DNA of 59,783 nt from Streptomyces sp. WM4235. Its GTDB lineage: Bacteria; Actinomycetota; Actinomycetes; Streptomycetales; Streptomycetaceae. The first letter of the stretch is position 1; the number at the start of each line of letters is the position of its first letter. Shown here one piece after another: positions 17,052 to 25,330 of this stretch. The notes under the pieces are model-generated. The model had not been told where the DNA came from and made no database searches. It worked only from the letters and a program-made list of their open reading frames with translations. Location: positions 1-59,783 of the forward strand of contig NZ_LGDE01000338.1 of NCBI RefSeq assembly GCF_001279725.1, read 5' to 3'. Both the position numbers and the translations under genes were made by a program.

Positions 17052-17575
17052 TCGCCGTACTTCGCCCACCATTCAGCGAAGGGCACGGCTTGAGCCATAG
17101 CCGTGTCCCTGTACGCCAGGAACCTGGACAGCTGATCTTCTCCGAGGAAATCGGCACCCAGGTACTTACCCTCCGCGTCGTAGTTCATGGCTCCGATGAC
17201 TCGCTCATCGAAGAGCCAGAAATCCGGTGCATCCGCGATCGGGTTTTCCTGGTTGGTCGTGTCCAGGATGAAGAATTCTTCCCCGGCGGCCATGTTGCGA
17301 CGGTAACCCCAGGAAAGTTCGAAGCGCAGGTAATTCGTCAGTGGACGGGCGAGGATGTGCACGCGGTAGATTCGCCTTCCCGACTGGACCGCGTCCCCGA
17401 CCGTCGTCATCCATCCTGCGGTCTTGTAATCCTCTGGCTGTGGATCACCGGCAAGGAATGCTTGGTAGGCGTCAACGCCACCCGATTTGCTGTAATCATC
17501 CAGAGTCTCCAGTCGGAACGCCTCCCGACTGAAGTTGTTGAACCAATCCCCCAGCGTCTTAGATGAGGTTGTCAC
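17048..17575 (-). CDS. DUF6879-like protein
   Basis: 175 residues. LGDWFNNFSREAFRLETLDDY at the start (first Trp/Phe-rich helix), YRVHILARPLTNYLRFEL in the middle, FWLFDERVIGAMNYDAEGKYLGA later; this matches my memory of DUF6879, a family found next to XRE regulators in actinobacteria. GTG at 17575 has AAAGG 8 bases upstream; the longer frame to 17695 is unlikely because it would overlap the 63-aa gene completely. It overlaps that gene by 17 bases and the regulator by 4. Biochemical function unknown. Confidence 0.75.
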   Translation of the reverse strand: MTTSSKTLGDWFNNFSREAFRLETLDDYSKSGGVDAYQAFLAGDPQPEDYKTAGWMTTVGDAVQSGRRIYRVHILARPLTNYLRFELSWGYRRNMAAGEEFFILDTTNQENPIADAPDFWLFDERVIGAMNYDAEGKYLGADFLGEDQLSRFLAYRDTAMAQAVPFAEWWAKYGE

Positions 17576-17750
17576 GAATGGCCTTTCGGATGAGCTCGAT
17601 AGGGATTTCCACCATGGTTTCGTGAGCTGGAATCTCCTGCCCGTGGTCCGCCACGCGGGCCCCCTGTACGACCAGCGTGCCTCGATCGGTCGCAAAGATG
17701 GTGGGACACTCGCCCTCGTCGCACTGGCCTACCAGTCGTGTCAGCTTCAC
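17559..17750 (-). CDS. 63-aa conserved small protein leading the regulator cassette
   Basis: 63 residues, GTG start with GAGGGGG about 8 bases upstream. CDEGECPTIFATDRGTLVVQ is a two-Cys beta hairpin followed by an acidic/amphipathic helix (VEIPIELIRKAIRDNLI). Small proteins like this often precede DUF6879 genes; I infer it is part of the same unit. Could be a DUF397-type companion in function, but the sequence is not DUF397. Confidence 0.65.
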   Translation of the reverse strand: MKLTRLVGQCDEGECPTIFATDRGTLVVQGARVADHGQEIPAHETMVEIPIELIRKAIRDNLI

Positions 17751-17821
17751 GGCCTGCCCCCTCGTCGTCGGGTGTCGCGTCCGATGCTCGCGGCTCCCAA
17801 CCCGAGGAACAAGGGGTTCGA

Positions 17822-17839
17822 GTTTCCGTTACTGGAAAC
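17822..17839. promoter_or_regulatory. Candidate operator GTTTCC-N6-GGAAAC
   Basis: Perfect 6-6-6 inverted repeat, 72 bases upstream of the 63-aa gene that starts the XRE cassette. Spacing of the half sites (12 bases centre to centre) suits an XRE dimer on one DNA face. Confidence 0.5.
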
Positions 17840-17908
17840 CGGGCCAGTCCCCTAGTCTCGGCCGAGGATCAGCAGGGGCCCGGGCTGGACGCCGAAGCTT
17901 GTGATCAT

Positions 17909-17921
17909 GGGGGAATCCTGG
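17909..17921 (+). repeat. 13-bp repeat gggggaatcctgg, right copy
   Basis: Exact direct match to 14581-14593, lying inside the right end of the putative element. Confidence 0.4.
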
Positions 17922-17986
17922 GGACGTCCCACGTCAGAGGGCGTCTGTGCAGGTGGAGACCGTATGAGCTGTAGAGCGCGCAGATC

Positions 17987-18020
17987 TCCAGCGGATCGTC
18001 ATGGCCCGCAACCTGCCGTA
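17987..18020 (+). repeat. Right copy of the 34-bp direct repeat (attR-like)
   Basis: Identical to 14445-14478 over all 34 bases. The nine bases cgcagatct just before it (17979-17987) also match 14418-14426 in fadE, as if 19 bases of the gene end were missing here. After the repeat comes a TAA and a terminator, which look like the original tail of fadE. Confidence 0.9.
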
Positions 18021-18065
18021 ACGACCCACTCGACGTCCCACGGGCGACGTTCCACGACGACGTCC

Positions 18066-18104
18066 CACGACGGCCCCGGCACGACGCGCGCCGGGGCCGT
18101 CGTG
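18066..18104. terminator. Strong hairpin, probable original fadE terminator
   Basis: 15-bp perfect stem (18066-18080 with 18090-18104; CACGACGGCCCCGGC) and a 9-base loop, 46 bases after the right 34-bp repeat. It also faces the end of the - strand gene at 18119. Confidence 0.8.
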
Positions 18105-18118
18105 ACGCCCGCCCGGGC

Positions 18119-18322
18119 TCAGAGCAGGTGGTCGGCCTTGCCTGCCTTGATGTCCCGGATCAGCTGCCGGAGAGCGTCGCCGCTGTCGCTGAGGTAGGTG
18201 TTCTCCTGGCCGGCGACGGCGATGTAGCTGTTCCCGTCCGCGTCGGTGCCGATGCGGTAGCAGTTGTTGCCCTCTCCACAGAAGGCGTCTTCCCAGTCGA
18301 TGTCGTGCACGACGTTCCTCAC
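18119..18322 (-). CDS. Small DUF397-like partner of the XRE regulator (67 aa)
   Basis: 67 residues, MRNVVHDIDWEDAFCGEGNN start. The size, the opening FCGEGNNCYRIG element and the position directly after an XRE/DUF5753 gene fit the DUF397-type small proteins of WhiJ-like clusters, although the match to the family core is loose. GTG at 18322 overlaps the regulator stop (GTGA). In known XRE-DUF397 pairs the small protein modulates its regulator; here this is inference. Confidence 0.65.
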   Translation of the reverse strand: MRNVVHDIDWEDAFCGEGNNCYRIGTDADGNSYIAVAGQENTYLSDSGDALRQLIRDIKAGKADHLL

Positions 18323-19170
18323 AGGTCCGTGGCGATCGTGTGGATGAACTCGCGGGACCCTTGAGGGGACAGCGCCGCCTTGTTCATCCACTCCAGATGA
18401 CTCCAGTATTTGGCCAACTGGGCTTCTGCGTGCATGAAGACAGGGCCGTGCGCGGTATCGAGTTGAGTCGTATCGAGGGCCTTGACGGGGCCTTCGGCGT
18501 AGAGCACGGCGTTGCCGGCGCCCGGAAAGATCCCCAACTCGACCGGCAGCACTCGGAGCGTGATGTGTTCCCGTTCGCCCTGATCGTTCAGAAACTGAAG
18601 CTGGCGCCGCGTGGCTGCTCGACCACCGAACTGCATGCGTAGGGCTGCTTCATGGACGTAGCCGACGTACGGGGTCAATTTGCCGCCTTCAAGGACCTGT
18701 TGCCGAGCATTGCGCTGGGCAACTCGCAACTCCACGTCCAGACGGCGAAGTTCCGGCAGCACCGCACCGAAGATGGCGCGCGCGTAGTCCTCGGTCTGGA
18801 GCAGGCCGGGAATGTGTACGGTCTGGGCCGTGTGTAGTCGAGTGGCGTGCCACTCCAGTTCGGCGATGTCGAGAAGACCTGGTGGCACCTTCCCTCGATA
18901 CTCGTCCCACCAGCCACGCGAGCGGGGCTGCGCGATGTCCACCAGCGCGTCGACGTAAGCCGCGTCCGTGCACGAACAGTTGTCGGCCAGGGTGCGCAGC
19001 CGGTCTGCGCTGAGCGTCCGGACGCCGGACTCGATGTTGGAGATCTTCCCCCGGTCCAGGCCCAGGAGCGCCGCGGCGGCGTCGGCCGTCATTCCGGCCG
19101 CCATCCGCATCCGTCGCAGTTCGGCACCCAGCCTCGTCTGTCGGTACGTCGGTGTCGTTCTCGGTGGCAT
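18319..19170 (-). CDS. XRE-family regulator with DUF5753 domain (WhiJ-like)
   Basis: 283 residues. HTH at about 10-65 (GAELRRMRMAAGMTADAAAA, DRGKISNIESGVRTLSAD), linker with RSRGWWDEYRGKVPPGLLD, DUF5753 core from QTVHIPGLLQTEDYARAIF to the end. Start at ATG 19170 (MPPRTTPTYRQTRLG) rather than TTG 19197. It is divergent from the ATPase-like gene at 19367, and the three genes (small partner, regulator, anti-sigma-like) form the set known from whiJ/abaA-type clusters of S. coelicolor. Confidence 0.85.
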   Translation of the reverse strand: MPPRTTPTYRQTRLGAELRRMRMAAGMTADAAAALLGLDRGKISNIESGVRTLSADRLRTLADNCSCTDAAYVDALVDIAQPRSRGWWDEYRGKVPPGLLDIAELEWHATRLHTAQTVHIPGLLQTEDYARAIFGAVLPELRRLDVELRVAQRNARQQVLEGGKLTPYVGYVHEAALRMQFGGRAATRRQLQFLNDQGEREHITLRVLPVELGIFPGAGNAVLYAEGPVKALDTTQLDTAHGPVFMHAEAQLAKYWSHLEWMNKAALSPQGSREFIHTIATDL

Positions 19171-19228
19171 ACCCGCAGTCTGCCGTGACGCCTCCAAAGA
19201 ACCAAGGTGATCAGAGTGTCACTGAAGT

Positions 19229-19246
19229 GGTGGTGTATTAACCACC
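19229..19246. promoter_or_regulatory. Candidate operator GGTGGT-N6-ACCACC
   Basis: Perfect 6-6-6 inverted repeat in the divergent region between the XRE gene and the ATPase-like gene. The centre is A/T-rich (gtatta) in otherwise G+C-rich DNA. Same geometry as the dyad at 17822 but different half sites. Confidence 0.5.
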
Positions 19247-19366
19247 CCATGTCCTACGCTTTGTGATGCAGCGCTCACGCAAGGGAGTTGAAGCGCACCG
19301 GTTCGCCCTGCCCACCGACAGAACGAACCGACAGGCCACGCCTCCCGCTCACCCAAGGAGTCAGCG

Positions 19367-19843
19367 ATGTCCGCAACCGTCACCGCCTGCCACGCAGAGC
19401 CCGCCCCCACCTCGTACGCGCCACCCTCCCCTTCCGCCCTCAGCTACAGCCTCACCCTCCCCGGTGAGCCTTACAGCGCGGCCCTCGCGCGCAGGACCGT
19501 CGCGTCGGTGCTCCGGACGCACCGCCTGGACGCACTCGTGGCGGTCGCCGCCCAGGTGACGGGCGAACTCATGGCCGCCGGCTGGCACAGCAGCCCGGGA
19601 GACGGCCTGTACCTCTCCGTCCGCTACCGGGACGACTCGCTCCGCCTGATCGTCTACGACGCCCACGCGGCGCACCCGCACCCCCGCCTCGCCGCGCTCT
19701 GCGAGGCTCGCCGGCGAGGGCATCTGAGGGTCCTCGCCGCATTGGTACGTGACTGCGAGGGGGAATGGGGTTTCGGCCCGGCCCGGGAACCCGGCGGCGG
19801 CACCCGGACCTGGGCCACGCTGCCGTACCGCGCAGCCGCCTAG
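19367..19843 (+). CDS. Degenerate HATPase (anti-sigma-factor-like) protein
   Basis: 158 residues with an AAGGAG ribosome binding site six bases before ATG. The part from LSYSLTLPGEPYSAALARRT to the C-terminus follows the SpoIIAB-like layout found in abaA-type clusters: helix, N-box helix, beta strands YLSVRYRDDSLRLIVYDAHA. The N box reads VTGELMAAGW and lacks the usual ELVxNAxRH, so ATP binding is doubtful. It is divergent from the WhiJ-like regulator and probably under the same operator. Confidence 0.6.
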   Translation: MSATVTACHAEPAPTSYAPPSPSALSYSLTLPGEPYSAALARRTVASVLRTHRLDALVAVAAQVTGELMAAGWHSSPGDGLYLSVRYRDDSLRLIVYDAHAAHPHPRLAALCEARRRGHLRVLAALVRDCEGEWGFGPAREPGGGTRTWATLPYRAAA

Positions 19844-19931
19844 CCGCCTAGCCGCGCAGCCGCACAGCCGCACAGCCGCGTCAACGCGGAAAGCCCCCGC
19901 CGCAGCGGGGGCCTCGTCCCAAGGTTCACAG

Positions 19932-20271
19932 TCACAGACGGCCGACGGCGCCGGCGGGGTCGTCCAGCCAGACCCGCCGGCCGTCGCCGTCGCCATCGAC
20001 ATCGACATCGACCGACAGGCCGAAGCGGGACCGCTCCGGCTTCCCCAGGTCGTGCCAGCGCAGGAACGCCTCGCGCACCTCGTCCCACAGCGCCCGGGGG
20101 CCGTACTGCTCCACCTCGTACGTCCGCGCGTCCGGGACGTACTCCACGGTCGCCCACGACCTGCCGTCATCGGCGAAGAACCACAAGGTGGCCTCGCCGC
20201 TGTCGTCATCCGCGTCGCACCACCTGAACCACGCGTCGGTGACGCCGATGTTGCACGGGCTTGCATGAGAA
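19932..20271 (-). pseudogene. C-terminal fragment of a SAM-dependent (isoaspartate-type) methyltransferase
   Basis: The frame reads CNIGVTDAWFRWCDADDD then a WFFADDGRSWATVEY phrase, EQYGPRALWDEV and DRFGL-like RSRFGLSVDVDVDGDG, ending VWLDDPAGAVGRL. This is like the C-terminal extension of Streptomyces protein-L-isoaspartate-type (including FxLD-system) methyltransferases, from memory. No catalytic SAM domain and no good start precede it; the frame begins right after the stop of the DUF5753 remnant. I read it as a leftover of a larger gene. Confidence 0.55.
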
Positions 20272-20829
20272 CTATCCGAGAGCGGTGATCGCTTCCGAGA
20301 TCAAAGCGCGGGCGGGACCACCGTGAACGGCGATCTTGGACAGTTCGGAGAAGGCTTTCGCGTAGGTGGCGACCTCGCTCGGCGCCGAGACGTTCACGGC
20401 GGCCGTCAGTAGTTCGACGCTCGCCTGCCGGCTGTCGAACAGGTAGAAGGCCTCCAACGGCCAGACAAGCCTCTGAGCCGTGAAGGGGATCACTCCCAGG
20501 CTGACATTGGGCAGGGCCATGAGCGCCAGCAGGTAGCCGAGTTGGCCGGCCATCGTGGCGTCGTCGCCGATGCGGTAGCGGAGCACCGTTTCCTCCAAGA
20601 GCAGGCCGAACCGGTGGTCGCCCTCATGGAGGACGCGTGAACGCTCAACCCGGGACGCGGCTGCTGCTTCCGAGTCGTCCGGAGTTCCCTGGAAGGCGGC
20701 GATGGTGGACAGCAGAGCTGCCGCGTACCCCTCCGTCTGGAGCATCCCCGGGACGACGTTGGAGCAGTACACACGGAAATGACGGGTTCCCTCATACAGG
20801 GGAACGACTTCCTCTTGCGCCCTGCGCAT
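20272..20829 (-). pseudogene. Truncated XRE regulator: DUF5753 part only
   Basis: From MRRAQEEVVPLYEGTRHF, through NVVPGMLQTEGYAAALL and LLEETVLRYRIGDDATMAGQ, to ISEAITALG this is a normal DUF5753 domain, but the helix-turn-helix is missing. Upstream of 20829 the frame continues without similarity and soon runs antisense through the fadE 3' scar (20936-20992). An ATG at 20829 exists but has no ribosome binding site. Likely the stump of a third XRE gene cut by a deletion at the insertion site. Confidence 0.65.
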
Positions 20830-20935
20830 CCCGTGGACCGGAGGGGCAGGCAGGCGATGAAGAAGGAAACCCGGACAAGCTCCTCCGCGAGGGTGCCCGC
20901 GCGGCCCGGAGTGAGGTGTGCCGTAAAGCACTCCG

Positions 20936-20992
20936 ATCCACGAGGAAACCACCCAGGTCCAGCGCATCGTCTGGGCTCGCGACCCGCCCTGA
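20936..20992 (+). pseudogene. Decayed copy of the fadE 3' end
   Basis: Reads IHEETTQVQRIVWARDPP and stop, aligned with IYEGTNQVQRIVMARNLP of fadE. Over the 34-bp repeat region (20958-20991) 26 of 34 bases match. A two-base gap just upstream destroys the frame. It is a scar of an earlier state of the fadE end, 6.5 kb from the living gene. Confidence 0.75.
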
Positions 20993-21100
20993 GGACGACA
21001 TTGAGCCGCAGGCGGTCCCACCTGCCGTCTCCGGCCTTCGTCAGGCCCCCGATGGGCTAAATTTGTGCCCTCGTACGCCCGAATCGGTTGGGGAGACACA

Positions 21101-22271
<1,171 letters not shown>

Positions 22272-23090
22272 GTGACGGCCGAGCAGCAGACTTCCCGCGC
22301 GGCCGACGCCGCGGACGACGCCGCGTCCACGCGGCTCCCCGACGCATGGGCGCGGACCCCGCTCACCGTGGTGATGCCCACCTACAACGAGGCGGGCAAC
22401 CTGCCGGGCATGGTCGAGCTGCTGATGGGCCTCGACCAGCCGGGCCTGCGCCTGCTGGTCGTCGACGACTCGTCGCCCGACGGCACGGGCAGGATCGCCG
22501 ACGAGCTGACGGAGGGCTTCCTCACCGAGGACGGCAAACCGCGCATGTCGGTCCTGCACCGCACCGCGAAGGACGGCCTCGGCCGCGCCTACGCCGCCGG
22601 CATGACCCGGGCCGTCGAGGAGGGCGCCGCGTACGTGCTCCAGATGGACGCCGACGGCTCCCACCCGGCCGCCAAGATCGCCGAGTTGCTCGGCGTGGCC
22701 CGCTCCACCGGCGCCGGCCTGGTCGTCGGCAGTCGGTACGTTCCCGGTGGCAGCCTCTCCGACGCCTGGGGCGCGCACCGCAAGCTGCTGTCCCGCTGGG
22801 CCAACGCCTACGCGAGCACCATCCTCGGCACCCGCGTCCGCGACATCACGGGCGGCTTCAACCTGTGGAGCGCCGACGCGCTGAAGGCGATCGACCTCGC
22901 GTCGATCGGCAGCGCCGGCTACAGCTTCCAGGTCGAGATGAAGTACCTCGCCCTGCGCCGCGGGTTCCAGGTGGTGGAGGTTCCGATCCACTTCGAGGAC
23001 CGCACCATCGGCGAGTCCAAGATGAACCTCGCCGTCCAACTGGAATCCATCGCCATGCCGTGGATGCTCCGCGCCCGCTCCGGCGAGTAG
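22272..23090 (+). CDS. Polyprenyl-phosphate mannose synthase-like glycosyltransferase (GT2)
   Basis: 272 residues. VVMPTYNEAGNLPGMVELL, VVDDSSPDGTG, the DxD-like QMDADGSHPA, GSRYVPGGSLSDAWG, and ITGGFNLWSADALKAIDL, closing with FEDRTIGESKMN; this is the Dpm1/Ppm1 pattern. It would move mannose from GDP-mannose to a polyprenyl phosphate at the inner membrane face, donor for protein O-mannosylation or lipoglycans. No membrane domain of its own. GTG start directly after the 14-base repeats; likely co-transcribed with 21101. Confidence 0.88.
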   Translation: MTAEQQTSRAADAADDAASTRLPDAWARTPLTVVMPTYNEAGNLPGMVELLMGLDQPGLRLLVVDDSSPDGTGRIADELTEGFLTEDGKPRMSVLHRTAKDGLGRAYAAGMTRAVEEGAAYVLQMDADGSHPAAKIAELLGVARSTGAGLVVGSRYVPGGSLSDAWGAHRKLLSRWANAYASTILGTRVRDITGGFNLWSADALKAIDLASIGSAGYSFQVEMKYLALRRGFQVVEVPIHFEDRTIGESKMNLAVQLESIAMPWMLRARSGE

Positions 23091-23144
23091 CGAGTAGCGA
23101 TTGGCGATTGGCGACTCCGCCCGTCCGCCCAGCCGTTGACCGGC

Positions 23145-23188
23145 GGAGCGGACGAGGAGTCGATGTGGAGCGGACGAGGAGTCGACGT
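23145..23188 (+). repeat. 22-bp tandem duplication with partial third copy
   Basis: 23145-23166 and 23167-23188 differ at one base; a truncated third unit follows at 23189. It is in the short space between two convergent genes and no clear terminator stem is present there. Confidence 0.8.
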
Positions 23189-23229
23189 GGAGCGGGAGCG
23201 AGCCTGGAGCGCCCCCGGAATCGTCCCGC

Positions 23230-24579
23230 CTAGCGCGACTGGACGGTGACCTTCTCGTCCTTCTGGATCTGCTGGACGAGCTGCTTCACCTTGGCCTTGT
23301 CCCAGACCAGGTTGCCGCCGCGCTGTCCGGAGATCGGCATGTTCATCGACACGCCCTCGCCGCCGCTGACGCCCTTCATCGCGAAGAACATCTGGCCCAT
23401 GTCCCACAGGGACATGTCCTCGTCCACGATCAGCGTCTCCAGACCGGCGCCCATCACCGGGTACAGCTGGAAGGGGTTGAGGACCGTGCTCGGAGTGGCG
23501 GCCTGACTCGCCAGCGAGGAGAGGAACTTCTGCTGGTTCTTCGTCCGCTGGAGGTCCGACTCGGCGAACGCGTACCGGGTGCGGACGAAGGCCAGAGACT
23601 GCTCTCCGTTGAGGGTCTGCTTGCCCGCCTTGAAGTCGGCCCCGGACTTCTCGTCCTTGAAGCCCTTCTCGATGTCGAGTTCCACGCCGCCCAGCGCGTC
23701 GACGATGTTCGCGAATCCGGCGAAGCCGATCTCGGCGTAGTGGTCGATGCGCAGACCGGTGTTGTACTCCACCGTCCGCACGAGCAGTTCCGGTCCGTCC
23801 TCGGCGTAGGCGGCGTTGAGCTTGACCCGCCGGCCCTGCCCCTTGAACGTCTTGCCGGACTGCGAGCCGACGAAGGAGGGGATCTCCACGTCCGAGTCGC
23901 GCGGCAGGGAGACCATGGTGTTCCCGCTGGAGCACTTCGCGAGGATCATCATGGAGTCCGTGCGCTTGCCCTCGGCGGAGCCGGTGTGGAGCTTCTTCTT
24001 CTCCTCGGCGGACATGCCCTCACGGCTGTCGGACCCCACGATGAGGTACGTCGTGCAGTCGCCCTCCTTCGGCCGCTCGATGACCTTGGACAGGTCGACC
24101 TCGCGGCGCACCTTGGAGTCGGCCCAGAAGTAGGTGCCGATGCCGGTGGCCAGCAGCGCGGAGACCAGGACGATCGCGCCGATCTTGATCTGTCGGGCGC
24201 GGTTCGGCGCCGGGCCGGGGGAGCGGCCCGGCCTGCCGGGGCCGGCCGGGGGCCGGCCGTCGCCGCCGCCGGGACCACCGGGGGCTTCCGCGGGTGCCCC
24301 GTAGACCTGGCCGGTGTTGTAGCCGCTGTCGTAGCCGTACCCGTCCGGGTTCTGTGCCTGCGGGGGCACCCCGTACGCGGGGGACTGCGCCGGCGGAGGG
24401 GGCGTGCCGGGGCGCCGCGTGGGCGGCGGCACCTGGGGCCGAGCGGGCTGCTGCCGCTGGATGTGCCGCATCCGCTGCGGACCCTCCGGTTGCGCCTGAG
24501 CGCTGCCGCGTCCGTACCCGTCGTCCCGGCGACCGCGGTCGTCGCGGTCTCCGGTCCACCCTTCTGGCCAGTCATTCAT
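23230..24579 (-). CDS. LCP (LytR-CpsA-Psr) family protein 1
   Basis: 449 residues. Long Pro/Gly/Gln cytoplasmic N-terminus, single helix about 132-152, then extracellular LCP domain: YLIVGSDSREGMSA, TDSMMILA, MVSLPRDSDVEIP, KLNAAYAEDGPELLVRTVE, RIDHYAEIGFAGF, and SLAFVRTRYAF. LCP enzymes transfer lipid-linked glycopolymers to peptidoglycan; the conserved Arg/Asp of GSDSR and PRDS are present. No LytR_C domain follows. ATG at 24579; unlike the other four it stands convergent to the mannosyl transferase. Confidence 0.9.
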   Translation of the reverse strand: MNDWPEGWTGDRDDRGRRDDGYGRGSAQAQPEGPQRMRHIQRQQPARPQVPPPTRRPGTPPPPAQSPAYGVPPQAQNPDGYGYDSGYNTGQVYGAPAEAPGGPGGGDGRPPAGPGRPGRSPGPAPNRARQIKIGAIVLVSALLATGIGTYFWADSKVRREVDLSKVIERPKEGDCTTYLIVGSDSREGMSAEEKKKLHTGSAEGKRTDSMMILAKCSSGNTMVSLPRDSDVEIPSFVGSQSGKTFKGQGRRVKLNAAYAEDGPELLVRTVEYNTGLRIDHYAEIGFAGFANIVDALGGVELDIEKGFKDEKSGADFKAGKQTLNGEQSLAFVRTRYAFAESDLQRTKNQQKFLSSLASQAATPSTVLNPFQLYPVMGAGLETLIVDEDMSLWDMGQMFFAMKGVSGGEGVSMNMPISGQRGGNLVWDKAKVKQLVQQIQKDEKVTVQSR

Positions 24580-24685
24580 GCGGACAAGAATGCACGCCCC
24601 GGCGTGTCGCCCGACAGTCCGGGGCGCACTTCGTTCCGGTGCTGTTGCAGAGCTGATGCTTCCGATACCGCTTTAAGGTGTCCAT

Positions 24686-25258
24686 ATGACAGACACAGCG
24701 GGCGATACGGCGGGCGATAAGGCGGGCGAGCCTGCGGGCGAGCCTGAGGGAAAGCCCACATCAGCCTCCCGGACGACCCTCAGCCACATCATGACCGCGA
24801 ACGACACCAACCTGCTCGGCACGGTGCACGGTGGCGTGATCATGAAACTGGTCGACGACGCCGCCGGCGCCGTGGCCGGCCGGCACTCGGGCGGTCCCGC
24901 CGTGACCGCCTCCATGGACGAGATGGCCTTCCTCGCGCCGGTCCGCGTCGGGGACCTGGTCCACGTCCGCGCCCAGTGCAACTGGACCGGCCGCTCCTCC
25001 ATGGAGATCGGCGTACGGGTCCTCGCGGAGCGGTGGAACGAGTCCACGCCCGCCACCCAGGTCGGCAGCGCCTACCTGGTGTTCGCGGCCGTCGACGCCG
25101 AGGGCAAGCCCCGCACCGTCCCGCCGGTCCTCCCGGAGACGGAACAGGACGAGCGCCGCTACCAGGAGGCGCAGATCCGGCGCACCCACCGGCTGGCCCG
25201 GCGGCAGGCCATCACGGAGCTGCGCGCGCGCCGCTCCGCCGAGGGCCTCGACGAGTGA
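24686..25258 (+). CDS. Acyl-CoA thioesterase (hotdog fold, YciA/BACH type)
   Basis: 190 residues. Hotdog domain about 25-150 with LSHIMTANDTNLLGTVHGGV, the catalytic Asp in KLVDDAAG, and VTASMDEMAFLAPVRVGDLV. Hydrolyses acyl-CoA to free acid and CoA in the cytoplasm. The start MTDTAGDTAGDKAGEPAGEP is an acidic tandem repeat that mirrors repeated gcgggcga in the DNA. AAGGTG lies five bases before ATG. It is a lone gene between two LCP genes on the other strand. Confidence 0.88.
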   Translation: MTDTAGDTAGDKAGEPAGEPEGKPTSASRTTLSHIMTANDTNLLGTVHGGVIMKLVDDAAGAVAGRHSGGPAVTASMDEMAFLAPVRVGDLVHVRAQCNWTGRSSMEIGVRVLAERWNESTPATQVGSAYLVFAAVDAEGKPRTVPPVLPETEQDERRYQEAQIRRTHRLARRQAITELRARRSAEGLDE

Positions 25259-25330
25259 CGTCCGCCACCACCCGGGCGCCGTCCCGGGTGGAGCCCGGGG
25301 CGCGGCGGCCACGGCGGCCCGGCCCCGGCG

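Larger units (their letters stand above)
14445..18020. mobile_element. Putative 3.5-kb integrated element in the fadE 3' end, lacking a recombinase
   Basis: Bounded by two identical 34-bp copies of the fadE 3' end (distance 3542 bases between equivalent points). Inside are seven - strand genes: a DUF-type 142-residue protein, a coupled trio of small proteins, and a coupled XRE / DUF6879-like / 63-residue cassette. A 13-bp repeat (gggggaatcctgg) lies about 103 bases inside the left copy and 65 bases inside the right copy, as arm-type integrase sites would. Base composition of 16.2-17.7 kb is visibly less G+C-rich than the neighbours. No integrase, replication or transfer gene is present, so it would have to be moved in trans or be a deletion derivative. 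Confidence 0.6.
17751..18118. other. Control region of the element cassette, right repeat and native fadE terminator
   Basis: About 370 bases without a gene. From left: promoter area of the - strand cassette with a 6-6-6 dyad (17822-17839), the 13-bp repeat (17909-17921), the 34-bp repeat (17987-18020) and a strong terminator (18066-18104). Confidence 0.7.

Noticed and set aside
19361..20266. 301-codon - strand frame over the ATPase-like gene
   Set aside because: Arg/Ser/Thr-rich translation typical of a shadow frame; the methyltransferase fragment is in a different frame.
14480..20935. Integrase, excisionase or transposase in the accessory region
   Set aside because: I read both strands for the tyrosine-recombinase R-H-R-Y pattern, serine-recombinase N-terminus and DDE motifs and found none.
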